Of a DNA stretch of 64,000 nucleotides, positions 51,201-64,000 are shown piece by piece (position 1 is the stretch's first letter; each line of letters starts with the position of its first letter). A program made the translations under genes and the position numbers. The stretch comes from Chamaelirium japonicum (lineage: Eukaryota > Streptophyta > Magnoliopsida > Liliales > Melanthiaceae): assembly GCA_947650365.1 (NCBI GenBank), contig CANTAL010000132.1, positions 434,001 through 498,000 on the forward strand. Reading direction: 5' to 3'. Below the pieces are notes generated by a model, which was not told the DNA's origin, ran no database searches, and worked only from the letters and a program-made list of their open reading frames with translations.

Positions 51201-52937
51201 TCTAATTCATTCATATGATCCATTCTAATTCATTCGCACGTTCCATTCTAATTCATTCGTACGATCCATTCTAATTCATTCGCACGAATGTATCCCTTCT
51301 AATTCATTCGTACGATCCATTCGTTCTAATTCATACGATCCATTAGAATGAATTAGAATGGATTGTACGAATCAATTCTAATTTTATGATCTATTCTAAT
51401 TCATTCATACGATCTATTCTAATTCATTCGCACGAATGTATCCATTCTAATTCATTCGTACGATCCATTAGAATGGATCGTGCGAATGGATCATGCGAAT
51501 GAATTAGAATGGATCGTACGAATGAATTAGAATGGATCGTACGAATGAATTAGAATGGATCGTGCGAATGAATTAGAATGGATACATTCGTGCGAATGAA
51601 TTAGAATGGATCGTACGAATGAATTAGAATAGATCGTACGAATGAATTAGAATGGATCGTATTAATGATTTAGAATGGATCATACGAATGAATAAGAATA
51701 GATCGTACGAATGAATTAGAATGGATACATTCGTGCGAATGAATTAGAATGTATCGTACGAATGAATTATAATGGATCGTACGAATGAATTAGATTGTAT
51801 CGTACGAATGAATTAGAATGGATCGTGCGAATGAATTAGAATGGATCATACGAATGAATTTGATTGTATCGTGCGAATGAATTAGAATGGATCATATGAA
51901 TGAATTAGATTGGATCGTGCGAATGAATTATATTGGATCATACGAATGAATTAGAATTGATCGTGCGAATGAATTAGAATGGATCGTGCGAATGAATTAG
52001 AATGGATCGTATGAATGAATTAGAATGGATTGTACGATTGAATTAGAATGGATCAGACGAATGAATTAGATTGTATCGTACGAATGAATTAGAATGGATC
52101 GTACGAATGAATTAGAATGTATCCAATCTAATTCATTCGTACGATCCATTTAATTCAATCGTACGATCCATTCTAATTCATTCATACGATCCATTCTAAT
52201 TTATTCGCACGATCCATTCTAATTCATTCGTACCATCCATTCTATTTCATTCGCACGATACAATCTAATAGATCGTGCGAATGAATTAGAATGGATCGTA
52301 CGAATGAATTAGAATGGATCGTACGAATGAATTAGATTGGATCGTGCGAACGAATTAGAATGGATCGTGCGAATGAATTAGAATGGATCGTACGAATGAA
52401 TTAGAATGGATCTTGCGAATGAATTAGAATAGATCGAACGAATGAATTAGAATGAATTAGAATGGATCGTACGAATGAATTAGAATAGATCGTACGAATG
52501 AGTTAGAATGGATACATTCGTGCGAATCTAATTCTAATGGATCGTACGAATGAAGTAGAATGAATTAGAATGGATCGTACGAATGAATTAGAATGGATTG
52601 TACGAATGAATTTGAATGAATCGTGCGAATGAATTAGATTGTATCGTACGAATGAATTAGAATGGATCATGCGAATGAATTAGAATGGACCGTACGAATG
52701 AATTAGAATGGATCGTATGAATGAATTAGAAAGGATCGTGCGAATGAATTAGAATAGAATGGATCATACGAATGAATTAGATTGTATCGTACGAATGAAT
52801 GAGAATGGATCGTGCGAATGAATTAGAATGGATCATACGAATGAATTAGAATGGATCGTGCGAATGAATTAGAATGGATCGTACGAATGAATTAGAATGA
52901 ATCGTGCGAATGAATTAGAATAAATTGTACGAATGAA
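48238..52937. repeat. Satellite mosaic, many orientation switches
   Basis: Approximate runs: reverse to 48395, forward to 49176, reverse to 49511, forward to 50520, mixed to 50690, reverse to 50905, forward to 51330, mixed and forward to 51470, reverse to 52122, forward to 52268, reverse to 52937. No other sequence is inserted. Confidence 0.78.
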
Positions 52938-55900
52938 TGGATCCATTCTAATTCATTCGTACGATCTATTCTAATTCATTCGTAAGATCCATTCTATTCT
53001 AATTCATTCGTACGATCCATTCTAATTCATTCGTACGATCCATTCTTATTCATTCGCACGAATGTATCCATTCTAATTCATTCGTACAATGTATTCTAAT
53101 TCATTCATATGATCCATTCTAATTCATTCGTACGATCCATTTTAATTCATTCGTACGATCCATTCTAATTCATTCGTACGATACAATCTAATTCATTCGT
53201 ATGATCCATTCTAATTCATTCGCACGATACAATCTAATTCATTCGTATGATCCATTCTAATTTATTCGCACGATACAATCTAATTCATTCGTATGATCCA
53301 TTCTAATTCATTCGCACGATCCATTCTAATTCATTCGTACGATACAATCTAATTCATTCGTACGATCCATTCTAATTCATTCGTACGATACATTCTAATT
53401 CATTCGCACGAATGTATCCATTCTAATTCATTCGTACGATCTATTCTACTTCATTCGCATGATCCATTCTAATTCATTAATACGATCCATTCTAATTCAT
53501 TCGTACGATCTATTCTAATTCATTCGTACGATCCATTCTAATTCATTCGTACGATCTATTCTAATTCATTCGCACGATCCATTCCAATTCATTCGCACGA
53601 TCAATTCTAATTCATTCATATGATCCATTCTAATTCATTCGCACGATCCATTCTAATTCATTCCTACGATACAATCTAATTCATTCATATGATCCATTCT
53701 AATTCAGTCGTACAATCTATTCTAATTCATTTGTACGATCCATTCTAATTCATTCATACGATCCATTCTAATTCATTCGCACGATCCATTCTAATTCATT
53801 CGTACGATCCATTCTAATTCATTCACACGAATGTATCCATTCTAATTCATTCATATGATCCATTCTAATTCAGTCGTACAATCTATTTTAATTCATTCAT
53901 ACAATCCATTCTAATTCATTCATACGATCCATTCTAATTCATTCGCACGATCCATTCTAATTCATTCGTACGATCCATTCTAATTCATTCGCACGAATGT
54001 ATCCATTCTAATTCATTCGTACGATCTATTCTAATTCAGTCGTACGATCGATTCTAATTCATTCGTATGATCCATTCTAATTCATTCGCACGATCCAATC
54101 TAATTCATTCGTACGATCCATTCTAATTCATTCGTACGATCCATTCTAATTCATTCGCACGATCCATTCTAATTCATTCGTACGATCCATTCTAATTCAT
54201 TCGCACGATCCATTCTAATTCATTCGTACGATCCATTCTAATTCATTCGTACGATCCATTCTAATTCATTCGTACTATCCATTCTAATTCATTCGCACGA
54301 TCCATTCTAATTCATTCGTACGATACAATCTAATTCATTCGTATGATCCATTCTAATTCAGTCGTACAATCCATTCTAATTCATTCGTACGATCCATTCT
54401 AATTCATTCGCACGATCCATTCTAATTCATTCGCACGATCAATTCTAATTCATTCATATGATCCATTCTAATTCATTCGCACGATCCATTCTAATTCATT
54501 CGTACGATCCATTCTAATTCATTCGCACGAATGTATCCATTCTAATTCATTCGTACGATCTATTCTAATTCAGTCGTACGATCGATTCTAATTCATTCGT
54601 ACGATCCATTTTAATTGATTCGCACGATCCAATCTAATTCATTCGTATGATCCATTCTAATTCATTCGTACGATCCATTCTAATTCATTCGCACGATCCA
54701 TTCTAATTCATTCGTACAATCCATTCTAATTCATTCGCACGAATGTATCCATTCAAATTCATTCGTTCGATCCATTCTAATTCATTCGCACGATCCATTA
54801 TAATTCATTCGGACGATACAATCTAATTCATTCGTACGATCCATTCATTCGTACGATCCATTCTAATTCATTCATACGATCTATTCTAATTCATTCGTAC
54901 GATCCATTCTAATTCATTCGTACGATCCATTCTAATTCATTCGTACGATCCATTCTAATTCATTCGCACAATCCAATCTAATTCATTCGTACGATCCATT
55001 CTAATTCATTCGCACGATCCATTCTAATTCATTCGCACGATCCATTCTAATTCATTCGTACCATTCATTCTAATTCATTCGAACGAATGTATCCATTCTA
55101 ATTCATTCGTACAATCTATTCTAATTCATTCGTACGATCCATTCTAATTCATTCGTACGATCCATTCTAATTCATTCGCACGATTCAATCTAATTCATTC
55201 GTACGATCAATTCTAATTCAATCATGCGGTCCATTCTAATTCATTTGCATGATCCATTCTAATTCATTCGTACGATCCATTCTAATTCATTCGTATGTAT
55301 CCATTCTAATTCATTCGTACGATCTATTCTAATTCATTCGCACGATCCATTCTAATTCATTCATACGATCCATTCTAATTCGTTCGTACGATCCATTCTA
55401 ATTCATTCGTACGATCTATTCTAATTCATTCGCATGATCCATTCTAATTCATTCATACGATCCATTCTAATTGATTTGCACGAATGTATCCATTCTAATT
55501 CATTCGTACGATCCATTCTAATTCATTCGTACGATCCATTCTAATTCATTCGTACGATCCATTCTAATTCATTCGTACGATCCATTCTAATTCATTCATT
55601 AGAATGGATCGTGCGAAGGAATTAGAATGGATACATTCGTGCGAATGAGTTGAATGGATCGTACGAATGAATTAGAATGGATCGTGCGAATGAATTAGAA
55701 TGGATCGTACGAATGAATTAGAATGGATCGTATTAATGAATTAGAATGGATCGTACGAATGAATTAGAATAGATCGTACGAATGAATTAGAATGGATACA
55801 TTCGTGCGATCCATTCTAATTCATTCGTACGATCCATTCTAATTCATTTGTACGATACATTCTAATTCATTCGTACGATACAATCTAATTCATTCGAACG

Positions 55901-55956
55901 ATCCATTCTAATTCATTCGTGTGATCCATTCTAATTCATTCTAGTTCATTCTAATG

Positions 55957-56102
55957 GATCGTGGTAATGAATTAGATTGTATCGTATAAATTAGAATTAA
56001 TCGTTTGTATCATACAAATTAGAATGAATGATTACAAATTCATTCGTAAGAATGAATTCATTCTAAGATCCAATCTAATTCAATCGCACGAATGGATCGT
56101 GC
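55957..56102 (+). repeat. Inversion-centre module, copy 4 (forward orientation)
   Basis: Best reference copy. About 146 bp, from GATCGTGGTAATG to GAATGGATCGTGC. Inside are TTTGTATCATACAAA, an inverted repeat of 7-base arms, and AGAATGAATTCATTCT, a perfect 16-bp palindrome. Forward satellite lies before it and reverse satellite after it. The forward arm from about 55806 is conserved with copies 2 and 6. Confidence 0.88.
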
Positions 56103-59100
56103 GAATGAATTAGAATGGATCGTACGAATGAATTAGAATGGATACATTCGTGCGAATGAATTAGAATGGATTGTACGAATGAATTAGAATGGATCGTGCG
56201 AATGAATTAGAATGGATCGTACGAATGAATTAGAATGGATCGTACGAATGAATTAGAATCGATCGTACGACTGAATTAGAATAGATCGTACGAATGAATT
56301 AGAATGGATACATTCGTGCGAATGAATTAGAATGGATCGTACGAATGAATTAGAATGGATCGTGCGAATGAATTAGAATGGATCATATGAATGAATTAGA
56401 ATTGATCGTGCGAATGAATTAGAATGGATCGTGCGAATGAATTAGAATGGATCATAGTAATGAATTAGAATGGATTGTACGACTGAATTAGAATAGATCA
56501 TACGAATGAATTAGATTGTATCGTACGAATGAATTAGAATGGATCGTGCGAATGAATTAGAATGGATAGTACGAATGAATTAGAATGGATCGTACGAATG
56601 AATTAGAATGGATCGTATGAATGAATTAGATTGTATCGTACAAATGAATTAGAATGGATCGTGTGAATGAATTAGAATGGATCGTACGAATGAATTAGAA
56701 TGGATCGTGTGAATGAATTAGAATGGATCGTACGAATGAATTAGAATGGATCGTACGAATGAATTAGATTGGATCGTGCGAATGAATTAGAATGGATCAT
56801 ACGAATGAATTAGAATCGATCGTACGACTGAATTAGAATAGATCGTACGAATGAATTAGAATGGATACATTCGTGCGAATGAATTAGAATGGATCGTACG
56901 AATGAATTAGAATGGATCGTGCGAATGAATTAGAATGGATCGTATGAATGAATTAGAATGGATCGTACGAATGAATTAGAATAGATTGTACGACTGAATT
57001 AGAATGGATCATATGAATGAATTAGAATGGATACATTCGTGCGAATGAATTAGAATGGATCGTACGAATGAATTAGAATGGATCGTGCGAATGAATTAGA
57101 ATGGATCGTATGAATGAATTAGAATGGATCGTACGAATGAATTAGAATAGATTGTACGACTGAATTAGAATGGATCATATGAATGAATTAGATTGTATCG
57201 TAGGAATGAATTAGAATGGATCGTGCGAATGAACTAGAATGGATCATATGAATGAATTAGAATTGATCGTGCGAATGAATTAGAATGGACCGTGCGAATG
57301 AATTAGAATGGATCGTACGAATGAATTAGAATGGATCGTACGAATGAATTAGAATAGATCATACGAATGAATTAGATTGTATCGTACGAATAAATTAGAA
57401 TGGATCGTACGAATGAATTAGAATGGGTACATTCGTGCGAATGAATTAGAATGGATCGTACGAATGAGTAAGAATGGATCGTACGAATGAAATAGAATGG
57501 ATCGTACGAATGAATTTGAATGGATCGTGCGAATGAATTAGAATGGATCGTATGAATGAACTAGAATGGATCGTACGAATGAAGTAGAATGGATACATTC
57601 GTGCGAATGATTTAGAATGGATCGTACGAATGAATTAGAATGATCGTACGAATGAATTTGAATGGATCATATGAATGAATTAGAATGAATCGTACGAATG
57701 AATTAGAATGGATTGTACGACTGAATTAGAATGGATCATACGAATGAATTAGATTGTATCGTACGAATGAATTAGAATGGATCATGCGAATGAATTAGAA
57801 TGGATCGTACGAATGAATTAGAATGGATCGTATGAATGAATTAGAATGGATCTTGCGAATGAATTAGAATGGATCGTACGAATGAATTAGAATGGATTAG
57901 AATGGATCGTACTATTCTAATGGATCATTCGAATTCATTCTAATTAGATTGGATCATACGAATTCAAATTCATTCGTACGATCCATTCTAATTCATTCGC
58001 ACGAATGTATCCATTCTAATTCATTCGTTCGATCTATTCTAATTCATTCGCAAGATCCATTCTAATTCATTCATATGATCCATTCTAATTCATTCGTACG
58101 ATCCATTCTAATTCATTCGCACGATCCATTCTAATTCGTTCGTACGATCCATTCTAATTCATTCATACGATCCATTCTAATTCATTCGCACGATCCATTC
58201 TAATTCATTCGCACGATCAATTCTAATTCATTCATATGATCCATTATAATTCATTCGCACGATCCATTCTAAGTCATTCATACGATCCATTCTAATTCAT
58301 TCGCACAAATGTATCCATTCTAATTCATTCGTACGATCTATTCTAATTCAGTCGTACGATCGATTCTAATTCATTCGTACGATCCATTCTAATTCATTCG
58401 CACGATCCAATCTAATTCATTCGTACGATCCATTCTAATTCATTCGTACGATCCATTCTAATTCATTCGCACGATCTATTCTAATTCATTCGTACAATCC
58501 ATTCTAATTCATTCGCACGAATGTATCCATTCTAATTCATTCGTACGATCCATTCTAATTCATTTGTACGATCTATTCTAACTCATTCGTACGATCCATC
58601 CTAATTCATTCGCATGATCCTTTCTAATTCATTCATACGATACAATCTAATTCATACGTATGATCCATTCTAATTCAGTCGTACAATCCTTTCTAATTCA
58701 TTCATACGAACCATTCTAATGGATCGTACGAATGAATTAGAATGGATACATTCGTGCGAATGAATTAGAATAGATCGTATGAATGAATTAGAATAGATAC
58801 CTTCGTGCGATCCATTCATACGATCCATTCTAATTCATTCGCACGATCCATTCTAATTCATTCGTACGATACAATCTAATTCAATCGTACGATCCATTCT
58901 AATTCATTCGTACGATCCATTCTAATTCATTCGTACTATCCATTCTAATTCATTCGCACGATCCATTCTAATTCATTCGTACGATACAATCTAATTCATT
59001 CGTATGATCCATTCTAATTCAGTCGTACAATCCATTCTAATTCATTCGTACGATCCATTCTAATTCATTCGCACGATCCATTCTAATTCATTCGCACGAT

Positions 59101-59448
59101 CAATTCTAATTCATTCATATGATCCATTCTAATTCATTCGCACGATCCATTCTAATTCATTCGTACGATCCATTCTAATTCATTCGCACGAATGTATCCA
59201 TTCTAATTCATTCGTACGATCTATTCTAATTCAGTCGTACGATCGATTCTAATTCATTCGTACGATCCATTCTAATTCATTCGCACGATCCAATCTAATT
59301 CATTCGTACGATCCATTCTAATTCATTCGTACGATCCATTCTAATTCATTCGCACGATCCATTCTAATTCATTCGTACAATCCATTCTAATTCATTCGCA
59401 CGAATGTATCCATTCTAATTCATTCGTACGATCCATTCTAATTCATTC

Positions 59449-59595
59449 GCACGATCCATTCGTGCGAATGAATTAGATTGGATCTTAGAATGAATTCATT
59501 CTTACGAATGAATTTGTAATCATTCATTCTAATTTGTATGATACAAACGATTAATTCTAATTCATACGATACAATCTAATTCATTACCACGATCC
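59449..59595 (-). repeat. Inversion-centre module, copy 5 (reverse orientation)
   Basis: Almost identical to the copy at 27049 in the same orientation. The satellite landmarks to its right also agree for about 500 bp (59600-60110 against 27200-27700). Confidence 0.87.
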
Positions 59596-60456
59596 ATTAG
59601 AATGAATTAGAATGAATTAGAATGGATCACACGAATGAATTTGAATGGATCATTCGAATCAATTAGATTGTATCGTATGAATGAATTAGAATGTATCGTA
59701 CAAATGAATTAGAATGGATCGTACGAATGAATTAGAATGGATCGCACGAAGGTATCTATTCTAATTCATTCATACGATCTATTCTAATTCATTCGCACGA
59801 ATGTATCCATTCTAATTCATTCGTACGATCCATTAGAATGGTTCGTATGAATGAATTAGAAAGGATTGTACGACTGAATTAGGATGGATCATACGTATGA
59901 ATTAGATTGTATCGTACGAATGAATTAGAATGGATCATGCGAATGAATTAGAATGGATCGTACGAATGAATTAGAATAGATCGTACAAATATATTAGAAT
60001 GGATCGTACGAATGAATTAGAATGGATACATTCGTGCGAATGAATTCGAATGGATTGTACGAATGAATTTGAATGGATCGTGCGAATGAATTAGAATGGA
60101 TCGTACGAATGAATTAGAATGGATCGTACGAATGAATTAGATTAGATCGTGCGAATGAATTAGAATGGATCGTACGAATGAATTAGAATCGATCGTACGA
60201 CTGAATTAGAATAGATCGTACGAATGAATTAGAATGGATACATTCGTGCGAATGAATTAGAATGGATCGTACGAATGAATTAGAATGGATCGTGCGAATG
60301 AATTAGAATGGATCATATGAATGAATTAGAATTGATCGTGCGAATGAATTGGAATGGATCGTGCGAATGAATTAGAATGGATCGTACGAATGAATTAGAT
60401 TGTATCGTACGAATGAATTAGAATGGATCATACGAATGAATTAGAATGGATCGTAT

Positions 60457-63400
60457 GATGTATTCTAATTCATTCATATGATCCATTCTAATTCATTCGT
60501 ACGATCAATTTTAATTCATTCGTACGATCCATTCTAATTCATTCGTACGATACAATCTAATTCATTCGTATGATCTATTCTAATTCATTCACACGATATA
60601 ATCTAATTCATTCGTATGATCCATTCTAATTTATTCGCACGATACAATCTAATTCTCTCGTATGATCCATTCTAATTCATTCGCACGATCCATTCTAATT
60701 CATTCGTACGATACAATCTAATTCATTTGTACGATCCATTCTAATTCATTCGTACGATACATTCTAATTCATTCGAACGAATGTATCCATTCTAATTCAT
60801 TCGTACGATCTATTCTAATTCATTCGCATGATCCATTCTAATTCATTAATACGATCCATTCTAATTCATTCGTACGATCTATTCTAATTCATTCGTACGA
60901 TCCATTCTAATTCATTCGTACGATCCATTCTAATTCGTTCACACGATCCATTCCAATTCATTCGCACGATCAATTCTAATTCATTCATATGATCCATTCT
61001 AATTCATTCGCACGATCCATTCTAATTCATTCCTACGATACAATCTAATTCATTCATATGATCCATTCTAATTCAGTCGTACAATCTATTCTAATTCATT
61101 CGTACGATCCATTCTAATTCATTCATACGATCCATTCTAATTCATTCGCACGATCCATTCTAATTCATTCGTACGATCCATTCTAATTCATTCGCACGAA
61201 TGTATCGATTCTAATTCATTCATATGATCCATTCTAATTCAGTCGTACAATCTATTTTAATTCATTCGTACGATCCATTCTAATTCATTCATACGATCCA
61301 TTCTAATTCATTCGCACGATCCATTCTAATTCATTCGTACGATCCATTCTAATTCATTCGCACGAATGTATCCATTCTAATTCATTCGTACGATCTATTC
61401 TAATTCAGTCGTACGATCGATTCTAATTCATTCGTATGATCCATTCTAATTCATTCGCACGATCCTATCTAATTCATTCGTACGATCCATTCTAACTCAT
61501 TCGTACGATCCATTCTAATTCATTCGCACGATCCATTCTAATTCATTCGTACGATCCATTCTAATTCTTTCGCACGATCCATTCTAATTCATTCGTACGA
61601 TACAATCTAATTCATTCGTACGATCCATTCTAATTCATTCGTACAATCCATTCTAATTCATTCGTACTATCCATTCTAATTCATTCGCACGATCCATTAT
61701 AATTCATTCGTACGATACTATCTAATTCATTCGTATGATCCATTCTAATTCAGTCGTACAATCCATTCTAATTCATTCGTACGATCCATTCTAATTCATT
61801 CGCACGATCCATTCTAATTCATTCGCACGATCAATTCTAATTCATTCATATGATCCATTCTAATTCATTCGCACGATCCATTCTAATTCATTCGTACGAT
61901 CCATTCTAATTCATTCGCATGAATGTATCTATTCTAATTCATTCGTACGATCTATTCTAATTCAGTCGTACGATCGATTCTAATTCATTCGTACGATCCA
62001 TTCTAATTGAGTCGCACGATCCAATCTAATTCATTCGTACGATCCATTCTAATTCATTCGTACGATCCATTCTAATTCATTCGCACGATCCATTCTAATT
62101 CATTCGTACAATCCATTCTAAATCATTCGCACGAATGTATCCATTCAAATTCATTCGTACGATCCATTCTAATTCATTCGCACGATCCATTATAATTCAT
62201 TCGGACGATACAATCTAATTCATTCGTACGATCCATTCATTCGTACGATCCATTCTAATTCATTCATACGATCTATTCTAATTCATTCGTACGATCCATT
62301 CTAATTCATTCGTACGATCCATTCTAATTCATTCGTACGATCCATTCTAATTCATTCGCACAATCCAATCTAATTCATTCTTACGATCTATTCTAATTCA
62401 TTCGCACGAATGTATCCATTCTAATTCATTCGTACAATCTATTCTAATTCATTCGTACGATCCATTCTAATTCATTCGTACGATCCATTCTAATTCATTC
62501 GCACGATTCAATCTAATTCATTCGTACGATCAATTCTAATTCAATCGTGCGGTCCATTCTAATTCATTCATTCGATCCATTCTAATTCATTCGCACGATC
62601 CATTCTAATTCATTCCTACGATCCATTCTAATTCATTCGCACGAATGTATCCATTCTAATTCATTCGTACAATCTATTCTAATTCATTCGTACGATCCAT
62701 TCTAATTCATAAGTATGATCCATTCTAATTCATTCGCACGATTCAATCTAATTCATTCGTACGATCAATTCTAATTCAATCGTGCGGTCCATTCTAATTC
62801 ATTTGCATGATCCATTCTAATTCATTCGTACGATCCATTCTAATTCATTCATATGTATCCATTCTAATTCATTCGTACGATCTATTCTAATTCATTCACA
62901 CGATCCATTCTAATTCATTCATACGATCCATTCTAATTCATTCGTACGATCCATTCTAATTCATTCGTACGATCTATTCTAATTCATTCGCATGATCCAT
63001 TCTAATTCATTCATACGATCCATTCTAATTCATTCGTACGAATGTATCCATTCTAATTCATTCGTACGATCCATTCTAATTCATTCGTACAATCCATTCT
63101 AATTCATTCGTACGATCCATTCTAATTCATTCGTACGATCCATTCTAATTCATTCATTAGAATGGATCGTGCAAAGGAATTAGAATGGATACATTAGTGC
63201 GAATGAATTAGAATGGATCGTACGAATGAATTAGAATGGATCGTGCGAATGAATTAGAATGGATCGTACGAATGAATTAGAATGGATCGTATTAATGAAT
63301 TAGAATGGATCGTACGAATGAATTAGAATAGATCGTACGAATGAATTAGAATGGATAAATTCGTGCGATCCATTCTAATTCATTCGTACGATCCATTCTA

Positions 63401-64000
63401 ATTCATTTGTACGATACATTCTAATTCATTCGTACGATACAATCTAATTCATTCGAACGATTCATTCTAATTCATTCGTGTGATCCATTCTAATTCATTC
63501 TAATTCATTCTAATGGATCGTGGTAATGAATTAGATTGTATCGTATGAATTAGAATTAATCATTTGTATCATACAAATTAGAATGAATGATTAGAAATTC
63601 ATTCGTAAGAATGAATTCATTCTAAGATCCAATCTAATTCATTCGCACGAATGGATCGTGCGAATGAATTAGAATGGATCGTACGAATGAATTAGAATGG
63701 ATACATTCGTGCGAATGAATTAGAATGGATTGTACGAATGAATTAGAATGGATCGTGCGAATGAATTAGAATGGATCGTACGAATGAATTAGAATGGATC
63801 GTACGAATGAATTAGATAGGATCGTGCGAATGAATTAGAATGGATCGTACGAATGAATTAGAATCGATCGTACGACTGAATTAGAATAGATCGTACGAAT
63901 GAATTAGAATGGATACATTCGTGCGAATGAATTAGAATGGATCGTACGAATGAATTAGAATGGATCGTGCGAATGAATTAGAATGGATCATATGAATGAA
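60457..64000. repeat. Segmental tandem duplication, copy B, cut by the window end
   Basis: Repeats 53088 onward: forward to 63150, reverse to 63365, forward to 63514, module, reverse to the end. It contains an extra local duplication of about 235 bp: the GTGCGGTCC landmark occurs at 62547 and 62782 but only once in copy A at 55224. Confidence 0.82.
63515..63662 (+). repeat. Inversion-centre module, copy 6 (forward orientation)
   Basis: The counterpart of copy 4 within the tandem duplication, with a few substitutions (ATTAGAAATTC for ATTACAAATTC near 63590). Confidence 0.86.

Larger units (their letters stand above)
53088..60456. repeat. Segmental tandem duplication, copy A (about 7.4 kb)
   Basis: Starts at ATGTATTCTAATTC and recurs from about 60457. 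Offsets: 7,369 at 53111 and at 53662, 7,392 at 54811, 7,558 at 55226 and 55957; the increases are monomer gains in the second copy. Copy A is forward to 55597, reverse to 55805, forward, module, reverse to 57930, forward, module, reverse. An internal piece at about 54235-54740 also recurs at about 58905-59420. Confidence 0.82.
40835..64000. repeat. 23-bp satellite, right array
   Basis: The same satellite as on the left, continuing in reverse orientation from the monomer that the retrotransposon interrupted. It carries the same 28-bp variant, more frequent orientation switches, and five of the six full inversion-centre modules. No gene is present. The array continues past the window end. Confidence 0.97.

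Noticed and set aside
1-64000. Telomere or rDNA association
   Set aside because: No TTTAGGG-type runs and no rRNA-like or tRNA-like sequence were seen.

Overview
The window is plant heterochromatin with no ordinary host gene. Two things fill it: about 51 kb of an AT-rich 23-bp satellite, in two arrays (1-27702 and 40835-64000), and one 13.1-kb LTR retrotransposon inserted into it (27708-40829). The reverse transcriptase, integrase and gag proteins, the extra archaeal-type RNase H, and an antisense extra ORF between pol and the 3' LTR place the element in the Tat lineage of plant Ty3/gypsy elements. The host is therefore a seed plant, probably an angiosperm; the species cannot be told from the sequence.

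Retrotransposon, read on the minus strand: 5' LTR (39529-40829), primer-binding site (39509-39526), one gag-pol frame (39438-33472), a spacer with a 78-bp tandem repeat, a plus-strand gene (30074-32644), a 3x145-bp repeat, polypurine tract (29077-29088) and 3' LTR (27708-29076). A perfect 5-bp target duplication, GTACG, flanks it. The gag-pol frame is unbroken by frameshifts but carries six in-frame stops, each explainable by one C-to-T change, so this copy is not autonomous. The LTRs differ in length by 68 bp, exactly one copy of an internal 68-bp repeat, and otherwise by about 2 percent (hand count).

The plus-strand gene inside the element looks like a complete transcription unit. It has G-box palindromes, a CCAAT motif, a TATA box, a pyrimidine-rich leader, an ATG at 30074, a 656-codon exon with a putative gypsy-type transposase (Transposase_28-like) domain and basic patches, a 75-bp phase-0 intron with branch site, a 175-codon coiled-coil exon with a terminal basic cluster, and plant-type poly(A) signals. 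It has no in-frame stop in either exon and is convergent with gag-pol.

The satellite is not a simple head-to-tail array. It switches orientation dozens of times, so much of it is nested inverted repeats. It contains large recent tandem duplications (about 1.73, 3.9 and 7.4 kb), a roughly 1.9-kb block duplicated on both sides of the retroelement, a recurrent 28-bp monomer variant, and an unusual conserved module of about 147 bp. That module is present six times in full, in both orientations, always at a switch from forward to reverse satellite. It and the spliced antisense gene are the most interesting signals here.
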